Shown here piece after piece: positions 1 to 5,272 of a DNA stretch of 5,272 nt. Under the pieces are notes generated by a model, which searched no databases, had not been told where the DNA came from, and saw only the letters and a program-made list of their open reading frames with translations. The stretch is from positions 1 to 5,272 of the forward strand of contig JAQSVY010000131.1 in assembly GCA_029266935.1 (NCBI GenBank), read 5' to 3'. The DNA comes from Burkholderiales bacterium. Its GTDB lineage: Bacteria > Pseudomonadota > Gammaproteobacteria > Burkholderiales > SG8-39. A program made the translations under genes and the position numbers. The number at the start of each line of letters is the position of its first letter. The stretch's first letter is position 1.

Positions 1-1872
1 AAGCTCGTTTTCATGGCCCTCTTCGTTGTTCCGGTTCTTGCTCGGTCGCAACCCTTCATCGAACCCCTGCAACTGCTGCCCGAGGTGCAGGCAGGAAGGC
101 TGCCGCCGATCGAGAAGCGGCTGCCGCAGCGGCCCATGGTGCTGCCGGTCGGGGAGGGAGGCACTGCGCTCGGGCAGCACGGCGGCACGCTGAACACGCT
201 CGCCGGCCGAAGCCGCGACACGCGCCTGTTCACGATCTATGGCTACGCGCGCCTGGTGGGCTACGATCGCAATTTCAACCTCGTGCCCGACTTGCTCGAG
301 CGTGTCGACGTGCACGAAGGGCGCGTCTTCACGCTGCACCTGCGCAAAGGGCACCGCTGGTCCGACGGCCATCCGTTCACGGCGGAGGACTTCCGCTACT
401 TCTGGGAGGACGTCGCCAACAACCGCGAGCTCAGCCCCTCGGGCCCGCCGCGCGACCTGCTGGTGCGCGGCGAGGCGCCGAAGTTCGAGGTGCTCTCCGA
501 GACCGCCGTGCGCTACACCTGGAGCTACCCCAACCCGGACTTCCTGCCGCGCCTTGCCGGCGCGTCGCCGCTGTTCATCTTCCGGCCGGCGCACTACCTG
601 AAGCGCCACCACAAGAAGTATTCCGAGAAGGTGCGAAAGGCGGAGGCCGACGGCACCGCCAAGCGCAAGTGGTCGGCGGTGCACAACCGGCTCGACAACC
701 TCTACGAGTCGGACAACCCGGAGCTGCCGACCCTCAACCCCTGGGTGAACACCACGAAGGCTCCCGCCGACCGCTTCGTCGCGGTGAGGAATCCCTACTT
801 CCACCGCGTCGACCCGCGCGGCCGCCAGCTGCCCTACCTCGATCGCTTCGTCATCGCCATCGCCGACGCGAAGCTCATCCCGGCCAAGACCGGTGCCGGC
901 GAGGCCGACCTGCAGGCGCGCGACCTCAATTTCAACAACTTCACCTTCCTCAAGCAGAACGAGAGCCTGAACGGCTACCGCACGCTGCTGTGGCGGCCCG
1001 GGCGCGGCGCGCACTTCGCGCTTTTTCCGAATCTGAACGTCAACGACCCGGTCTGGCGCCAGGTGCTGCGCGACGTGCGCTTTCGCCGCGCGCTGTCGCT
1101 CGCCATCGACCGTTCGCTCGTCAACCAGGTGCTGTACTTCGGTCTCGCCATCGAGTCGAACAACACCGTGCTCGAGTCGAGCCCGCTGTTCCGCGCGCAC
1201 TACCGCGAGGCCTGGGCCCGCTACGACCGCAGGCAGGCTTCTCTCCTGCTGGATCAGATGGGATTGAAGCGGGGCCGAGACGGCATGCGAAGACTTCCCG
1301 ACGGCCGGCCCCTCGAGATCATCGTCGAGACCGCCGGCGAGTCGACCGAGCAGACCGATGTCCTCGAGCTCATCCGCGAGACCTGGCGCGAGGTGGGCAT
1401 CAAGCTCTACAGCAAGCCCTCGCAGCGCGAGTCGTTCCGCATGCGCATCTTTTCCGGCGATACCGTGATGTCGGTGTGGAATGGGCTGGACAACGGCCTC
1501 GCCACGGCCGAGACGAGCCCGGAGGAGCTGGCGCCAACCAACCAGGTGCAGCTGCAATGGCCGAAGTTCGGGCAGTACTGGGAGACCGGTGGGCGCTCCG
1601 GCGCGGCGCCCGACATCTCGGAAGTGCAGGAGCTCGTCGACCTCTACCGCGCCTGGCGCGCCGCGGCGACGAGCGAGGAGCGCGCGCGCATCTGGCACCG
1701 CATGCTCGAGATCCACGCCGAGCAGCAATTCAGCATCGGCGTCATCACCGGCGTGCCGCAGCCGGTGGTGGCGCGCGAGACGCTGATGAACGTCCCGGCG
1801 CAGGGCTTCTACAATTGGGATCCGGGGGCGTTCTTCGGCATGTACCACCCCGACAGCTTCTGGTTCAGGTAA
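1..1872 (+). CDS. ABC transporter periplasmic solute-binding protein, peptide/nickel type (SBP family 5), 5' end cut by window
   Basis: This is the extracytoplasmic binding subunit of a peptide/nickel/opine-type ABC importer, which captures solute in the periplasm and docks on the two permeases encoded next. Numbering from the ATG at 13 (619 residues), the family-5 signature LRKGHRWSDG..FTAEDF lies at 110-127, RNPYF..V.PRGRQLPYLDR from 259, and FRRALSLAIDR at 357-367. The sequence GRSRDTRLF..YGYARLVGYD near the N-terminus and a long form of over 600 residues point to a subgroup I recall from proteobacteria with uncharacterised ligands. The frame is open to base 1 (KLVF before the Met). The hydrophobic stretch through VVPVLA looks like a signal-peptide core with cleavage possible after VLA, but a start at 13 would give no positively charged n-region and has no ribosome binding site. 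The true start is therefore probably left of the window. No lipobox cysteine is visible, so it is likely a soluble periplasmic protein. The stop TAA at 1870-1872 overlaps the next start. The family call is secure; the substrate is unknown. Confidence 0.93.
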   Translation, partial: KLVFMALFVVPVLARSQPFIEPLQLLPEVQAGRLPPIEKRLPQRPMVLPVGEGGTALGQHGGTLNTLAGRSRDTRLFTIYGYARLVGYDRNFNLVPDLLERVDVHEGRVFTLHLRKGHRWSDGHPFTAEDFRYFWEDVANNRELSPSGPPRDLLVRGEAPKFEVLSETAVRYTWSYPNPDFLPRLAGASPLFIFRPAHYLKRHHKKYSEKVRKAEADGTAKRKWSAVHNRLDNLYESDNPELPTLNPWVNTTKAPADRFVAVRNPYFHRVDPRGRQLPYLDRFVIAIADAKLIPAKTGAGEADLQARDLNFNNFTFLKQNESLNGYRTLLWRPGRGAHFALFPNLNVNDPVWRQVLRDVRFRRALSLAIDRSLVNQVLYFGLAIESNNTVLESSPLFRAHYREAWARYDRRQASLLLDQMGLKRGRDGMRRLPDGRPLEIIVETAGESTEQTDVLELIRETWREVGIKLYSKPSQRESFRMRIFSGDTVMSVWNGLDNGLATAETSPEELAPTNQVQLQWPKFGQYWETGGRSGAAPDISEVQELVDLYRAWRAAATSEERARIWHRMLEIHAEQQFSIGVITGVPQPVVARETLMNVPAQGFYNWDPGAFFGMYHPDSFWFR

Positions 1873-2897
1873 TGCTCAGGTACACCTTCCGGCGCATCCT
1901 GATCATGATCCCGACGCTGCTCGTGATCAGCTTCGTCACCTTCGTCATCATCCAGCTGCCGCCGGGAGACTTCCTCTCCAACCAGATCGCGGAGCTGCAG
2001 AGCCAGGGCGACAAGGCGGCCGCCGAGAAGGCGGAGTTCCTGCGCAAGCAGTACGGCCTGGACAAACCCTTCCTCGAGCAGTACGGCATCTGGATCGGCG
2101 TCTGGCCCGGCGAGCGGGGCTTCTCGGGCCTGCTGCAGGGCGATTTCGGCTGGTCCTTCGAGCACGACATGCCGGTGAGGAACGTGGTCGGCGACCGGCT
2201 GCTGCTGTCCTTCATCCTCAATTTTTCGGTGATCCTGTTCACCTGGGCGATGGCGTTCCCGATCGGTGTGTACGCGGCCACGCACCAGTACAGCTGGGGC
2301 GACCACGGGCTGACCTTCGTCGGCTACCTGGGCCTCGCGACGCCGAATTTCCTGCTCGCGCTGGTGCTCATGTATTTCGCCAACGTGCAGTTCGGGCTGT
2401 CGGTCGGCGGCATCATGGACCCGGAGTACCTCGGCCAGCCCTGGAGCTGGGCCAAGGCGCGCTCGGTGCTCCAGCACCTGTGGATCCCGGTGATCGTGAT
2501 CGGCACCTCCGGCACCGCGGGCATGATCCGGCGCCTGCGCGCCAACCTGCTCGACGAGCTGCAGAAGCAATACGTGACCACGGCGCGCGCGAAGGGGATG
2601 CCCCCCTTTCGCCTCCTGGTGAAGTACCCGCTGCGCATGTCGCTCAACCCCTTCATCTCCGACATCGGCAACCTGCTGCCCTCCGTGATCTCGGGCTCGG
2701 CGATCGTCGCGGTGGTGCTATCGCTGCAGACCTCGGGGCCGATGCTCCTTGATGCGCTGAGGAGCCAGGACCAGTATCTCGCCGGCTCATTCCTGATGTT
2801 TCTGTCGCTGCTGACCGTAGTGGGGATGTTCATCTCCGACCTGCTGCTCGCCGCCCTCGATCCGCGCATCCGCCTGACCGGAGGGGTTGCGAAATGA
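1872..2897 (+). CDS. ABC transporter inner-membrane permease, DppB/OppB type
   Basis: This is the first of two transmembrane subunits forming the translocation channel of the importer. The 341-residue product has the DppB/OppB plan. TM1 spans about 8-28 after MLRYTFRR. A periplasmic loop of about 75 residues carries the conserved GDFGWSF motif. Five further hydrophobic segments follow, near 108-136, 146-173, 202-220, 265-290 and 307-329. The cytoplasmic coupling (EAA-like) loop that contacts the ATPase is YVTTARAKGMPPFRLLVKYP, residues 234-253, and the protein ends with the usual LDPRIRL. The loop after TM1 contains a charged, Ala/Lys/Glu-rich stretch (about 38-56) that may be helical. I chose the ATG at 1872 because it gives the canonical N-terminus and overlaps the upstream stop as TAATG. 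Only a weak AGGT precedes it, so translation probably depends on re-initiation after the binding protein. The same frame stays open upstream to 669, but that stretch is an arginine/proline-rich shadow of the binding-protein gene. Confidence 0.95.
   Translation: MLRYTFRRILIMIPTLLVISFVTFVIIQLPPGDFLSNQIAELQSQGDKAAAEKAEFLRKQYGLDKPFLEQYGIWIGVWPGERGFSGLLQGDFGWSFEHDMPVRNVVGDRLLLSFILNFSVILFTWAMAFPIGVYAATHQYSWGDHGLTFVGYLGLATPNFLLALVLMYFANVQFGLSVGGIMDPEYLGQPWSWAKARSVLQHLWIPVIVIGTSGTAGMIRRLRANLLDELQKQYVTTARAKGMPPFRLLVKYPLRMSLNPFISDIGNLLPSVISGSAIVAVVLSLQTSGPMLLDALRSQDQYLAGSFLMFLSLLTVVGMFISDLLLAALDPRIRLTGGVAK
2880..2886 (+). promoter_or_regulatory. Ribosome binding site for the DppC-like permease
   Basis: GGAGGGG lies inside the last codons of the upstream permease gene. 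Its GGAGG core ends 9 bases before the ATG at 2894, a normal Shine-Dalgarno distance. It supports 2894 as the start even though the ATG overlaps the upstream stop by 4 bases (ATGA). By contrast, the preceding gene junction at 1872 has only a weak site. Confidence 0.65.
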
Positions 2898-4072
2898 GCT
2901 CTGCCTCGGAGGCGAAACTTGATCACTTCGTTTCCAAGGACCCGTTCGACCCGCACGCCACGGAGACCCTGACTCCGGAACAGGAGCGGTTCTACCGTGC
3001 CTCGCAGTGGCAGATCATGTGGTGGAAGTTCCGGCGCCACCGTGTCGCCGTGGTGGCCGGAGTGATCCTGCTGCTCTTCTACGCCTCGACGCTGGTCAGC
3101 GAGTTCATCGCCCCCTACAACCTGCACACGCGCGACACGAAGCACATCTACGCGCCACCGCAGGAAGTGCACCTCTTCCACGAGGACCGCTTCGTCGGAC
3201 CCTTCGTCTACGGCTACCGCATGCAGCTCGACATGGTGCGCCTGAAGCGCGAGTACACGCCGGACCCGGCTCTGGTGCAGCCCATCCGCTTCTTCTGCCT
3301 GGGCGATGGCTACCACTTCTGGGGGCTCGCCGACGGGCGTTTCCATTTCATCTGCCCCGCCGAGGGCGGTACGCTGTATCTCCTCGGTACCGACCGGCTC
3401 GGGCGCGACCTCTTCTCGCGCATCGTCTACGGCACGCGCATCTCGCTCACCGTGGGGTTGCTCGGCATCGCGGTGAGCTTCCTCATCGGCGTCACGCTGG
3501 GCGGCATCTCGGGCTACTACGGCGGCTGGATCGACAACGTCATCCAGCGCTTCATCGAGATGGTGCGCTCCTTCCCGGAGCTGCCGCTGTGGATGGCGCT
3601 CTCGGCGGCGCTGCCGGTGACCTGGAGCCCGATCCTCATCTACTTCGGCATCACCATCATCCTGGGACTGCTCGACTGGCCCGGCCTCGCCCGCGCGGTC
3701 CGGTCCAAATTGCTCGCCTTGAGAGAGGAAGACTTCGCCACTGCTGCCGTGCTGATGGGCGCCAGCCCGGGGCGAGTCATCCGCCGCCACCTGCTGCCCT
3801 CCTTCGCGAGCCACCTCATCGCCTCGGCGACGCTGTCGGTGCCGGCGATGATCCTCGGCGAGACCGCCCTTTCGTTCCTGGGATTGGGGCTGAGGCCTCC
3901 TATCACCAGCTGGGGCGTGCTCCTCAACGAAGCGCAGAACATCAACGTTGTCGCGCTCTACCCCTGGGTCATGCTCTCGGTGGTCCCGGTCTTCATCGTC
4001 GTGCTCGCCTTCAACTTCTTCGGCGACGGCCTGCGCGATGCCGCCGACCCATACAGCTCGAGCCACCGCTAG
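2894..4072 (+). CDS. ABC transporter inner-membrane permease, DppC/OppC type with enlarged periplasmic loop
   Basis: This is the second channel subunit, pairing with the DppB-like protein. The 392-residue product begins with a cytoplasmic N-terminal extension of about 48 residues (including SQWQIMWWKFRRHR). TM1 follows at about 51-72, then a long periplasmic loop to the hallmark GTDRLGRDLFSR at 165-176. The transmembrane core comes after that. The EAA coupling loop is well preserved: EEDFATAAVLMGASPGRVIR at 278-297, followed by RHLLP. Conserved family segments ILGETALSFLGLGLRPPITS and the C-terminal NFFGDGLRDAADP are present. Ordinary OppC/DppC proteins are about 300 residues. The excess sits mainly in the loop (about 92 residues between TM1 and GTD, where about 30 is usual) and in the N-terminal extension. 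The loop holds Cys135 and Cys154. Longer loops of this kind occur in a recognised subgroup of these permeases, so this is not a fusion. Start support comes from GGAGG at 2880-2884 and the ATGA overlap. This is the last gene of the visible operon. Confidence 0.95.
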   Translation: MSSASEAKLDHFVSKDPFDPHATETLTPEQERFYRASQWQIMWWKFRRHRVAVVAGVILLLFYASTLVSEFIAPYNLHTRDTKHIYAPPQEVHLFHEDRFVGPFVYGYRMQLDMVRLKREYTPDPALVQPIRFFCLGDGYHFWGLADGRFHFICPAEGGTLYLLGTDRLGRDLFSRIVYGTRISLTVGLLGIAVSFLIGVTLGGISGYYGGWIDNVIQRFIEMVRSFPELPLWMALSAALPVTWSPILIYFGITIILGLLDWPGLARAVRSKLLALREEDFATAAVLMGASPGRVIRRHLLPSFASHLIASATLSVPAMILGETALSFLGLGLRPPITSWGVLLNEAQNINVVALYPWVMLSVVPVFIVVLAFNFFGDGLRDAADPYSSSHR

Positions 4073-4089
4073 AAGGGTCAGAGCAATTC
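4073..4089. other. Tail-to-tail intergenic gap between the transporter operon and the diguanylate cyclase gene
   Basis: Only 17 bases separate the TAG of the permease gene from the stop of the convergent cyclase gene. A small perfect inverted repeat, GCAAT-TCTT-ATTGC (4083-4096), spans the edge of the gap and the cyclase stop. It has a 5-bp stem, is AT-rich, and has no clear T-tract on either strand, so I do not call it a terminator. Transcripts ending near here from either side would have to overlap the opposite gene. Confidence 0.7.
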
Positions 4090-5272
4090 TTATTGCCGGG
4101 TGGTGCTGGGGGGGATGCCGGTGGACTGCTGGCCGATGGGAATCTTGACGTTGCCGGGGGCGGCCGGCGGCTTGTTGTTGCCGTTGCCGGAAGAGAACAG
4201 GCAGTAAGCGTTCTTGCCGGCTTTCTTGGCCGTGTACATCGCCTTGTCGGCGTGCTCCATCAGGGTGGCGGCGTCGCCGGCGTCGGTGGGATAGAGGCTG
4301 ACGCCGAGGCTTGCCGAGATGCCCACCCTGGCGCCGTTGGCAAGCTCGCAGGGGCGCAGGAGCTCGCGCACCAGCTTGCCTACCACGCGCTCCACGGTCG
4401 CGATGTCGCGCACCTCTTCCAGCACGATGAAGAACTCGTCGCCGCCCAGGCGCGCGATCAGGTCGCTTGCGCGCAGGCTGCGGCGCAGCCGCCGGCTGAC
4501 CTCGACGAGGAACGCGTCGCCTGCGGCATGGCCGTGCTGGTCGTTCACCGCCTTGAAGCCGTCGAGGTCGATGAACACGCCGGCGAGCTTGCTGTTATGA
4601 CGGCGGGCGCGCTCGATCGCTTGCTCGAGCGCCGGCTCGAGGCTGACGCGGTTGGCGAGCCCGGTGAGGACGTCGCTGTAGGCGAGTGAGGCGATGCGGC
4701 TGCGGGCGAGCGCGATCTCGGTGACGTCGCGCCCGACACCGCGGTAGCCGATGAAGCGCCCATCGGCGTCGAAGCGCGGCTGGCCGCTCACCGCGAAGTG
4801 GCGCGTGCCGCCGTCAGGCATGACACGCGCGAACTCGAAGTCGCGGAAGGAGAGCTGCTGGACGAGCACCGAGCGGTGCGCCGCCCAGCCCGCCGCGTCG
4901 GGGCTCACCGAGGGCACGCCCCAGGGAGTCTGGCCGATCATGTCGCGCCCGACCTGCGCCGCGGCGTAGTTTGGCCCGTGCACGATGCTGGTGAGCCGGT
5001 GCTCGGCGTCGGACTCCCAGAAGAAGTCCGAGGACATGTGGGTGAGGCTGCGAAAGCGCGCCTCGCTCTCGCGCAGCGACCCCTCGGCCTCGATGCGCGA
5101 GAGGAACTGGCCGAACAGGCTGCCGATGGCCGGGGCGGCCTCGAGTAGGCTGCGGTCGGGCTCGCGTGCCGCGTGCCCCGAGAACACCAGGATGGCGATC
5201 GCCTTGCCGTGGACGAGCGCGGGAAAGGCGAAGGTGGCGAAGTTGCCCGAGCCGGCCGCCGGGGCGCTCGAC
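4090..5272 (-). CDS. GAF-PAS-GGDEF diguanylate cyclase, N-terminus cut by window
   Basis: This enzyme condenses two GTP into the second messenger c-di-GMP. The frame is open from 5271 to the stop at 4092-4090, giving 393 visible residues. Residues 1-60 resemble the end of a GAF domain: FAFPALVHGKAIAILVF, then REPDRSLLE..AIGSLFGQFL. A short linker, SLRESEARFRSL, leads to a PAS domain with PAC-like end (about 72-183, including GYRGVGRDVTE). The GGDEF domain starts at SDVLTGLANR (198-207) and contains FIDLDGFK, with Asp235, Asn243 and Asp252 at the positions of PleD Asp327, Asn335 and Asp344. The active-site loop GGDEF is intact at 276-280. The inhibitory RxxD site is present as RASD at 267-270, exactly five residues before GGDEF, so product inhibition is expected. 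There is no EAL domain. A 34-residue polar tail (360-393) follows the cyclase fold. A GTG at 5187-5185 lies inside the GAF domain without a ribosome binding site, so it is not the real start. No transmembrane segment is visible in this part. The sensed signal is unknown. Confidence 0.95.
   Translation of the reverse strand, partial: SSAPAAGSGNFATFAFPALVHGKAIAILVFSGHAAREPDRSLLEAAPAIGSLFGQFLSRIEAEGSLRESEARFRSLTHMSSDFFWESDAEHRLTSIVHGPNYAAAQVGRDMIGQTPWGVPSVSPDAAGWAAHRSVLVQQLSFRDFEFARVMPDGGTRHFAVSGQPRFDADGRFIGYRGVGRDVTEIALARSRIASLAYSDVLTGLANRVSLEPALEQAIERARRHNSKLAGVFIDLDGFKAVNDQHGHAAGDAFLVEVSRRLRRSLRASDLIARLGGDEFFIVLEEVRDIATVERVVGKLVRELLRPCELANGARVGISASLGVSLYPTDAGDAATLMEHADKAMYTAKKAGKNAYCLFSSGNGNNKPPAAPGNVKIPIGQQSTGIPPSTTRQ

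Noticed and set aside
669..1871. Long open frame upstream of and continuous with the DppB-like permease, as if the permease had a 401-residue N-terminal extension
   Set aside because: It lies wholly over the binding-protein gene in another frame. The translation is rich in Arg, Pro, Ala and Gly with no domain, as expected for GC-rich out-of-frame reading, and the permease has a canonical N-terminus at 1872.
2324..4066. 580-codon open frame antisense to both permease genes
   Set aside because: The composition is Glu/Asp/Arg/His-rich and repetitive, with no recognisable domain. It is a mirror of strongly biased GC-rich codon use in two clear permease genes.
4083..4096. Inverted repeat GCAAT-TCTT-ATTGC as a bidirectional terminator
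   Set aside because: The stem is only 5 bp with three A-T pairs, and no T-tract follows on either strand. A short repeat like this is likely by chance.
4108..4114. Run of seven G (C on the coding strand) near the 3' end of the cyclase gene as a programmed slippage site
   Set aside because: It affects only the last few residues of an unconserved-looking tail, has no visible stimulatory structure, and such runs are common in GC-rich DNA.
3007..4689. 560-codon + strand open frame spanning the second permease and the cyclase gene
   Set aside because: It crosses from an alternative frame of one real gene into the antisense of another. The product is low-complexity (Arg/His/Pro, then Val/Ala/Gly) and has no domain support.
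1..5272. A functional system linking the importer with c-di-GMP signalling
   Set aside because: The genes are on opposite strands, converge, and share no promoter region or domain link. Adjacency alone does not support a joint system.

Overview
The window is GC-rich (about two-thirds G+C by eye), densely coding, and has no RNA genes, mobile elements or arrays that I can recognise. The gene content is a peptide/nickel-type ABC importer plus a GAF-PAS-GGDEF signalling protein. Together with the base composition, this suggests a free-living proteobacterium, most likely beta-, alpha- or gamma-; the exact group is inference and cannot be fixed from this sequence.

Layout. Positions 1-4072 on the + strand hold a tightly packed three-gene unit: a periplasmic solute-binding protein cut by the left edge (1-1872), a DppB/OppB-like inner-membrane permease (1872-2897) and a DppC/OppC-like permease with an enlarged periplasmic loop (2894-4072). 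The genes overlap by 1 base (TAATG) and 4 bases (ATGA), so they are almost certainly co-transcribed and translationally coupled. No promoter is visible; it must lie left of the window. A 17-base gap (4073-4089) separates this unit from a convergent gene on the - strand, a diguanylate cyclase (4090 to the right edge). Its visible part contains the end of a GAF domain, a PAS domain, a complete GGDEF domain and a polar tail.

How they work together. The binding protein would capture a peptide or other oligomeric/organic solute in the periplasm and deliver it to the heterodimeric permease. The ATP-hydrolysing subunits needed to drive uptake are not in the window and cannot lie immediately downstream, because the convergent cyclase occupies that side. 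The cyclase makes c-di-GMP in response to whatever its GAF/PAS sensors detect. Nothing in the sequence ties it functionally to the transporter beyond adjacency. Overall this looks like an ordinary chromosomal region; I did not find a convincing undescribed system.
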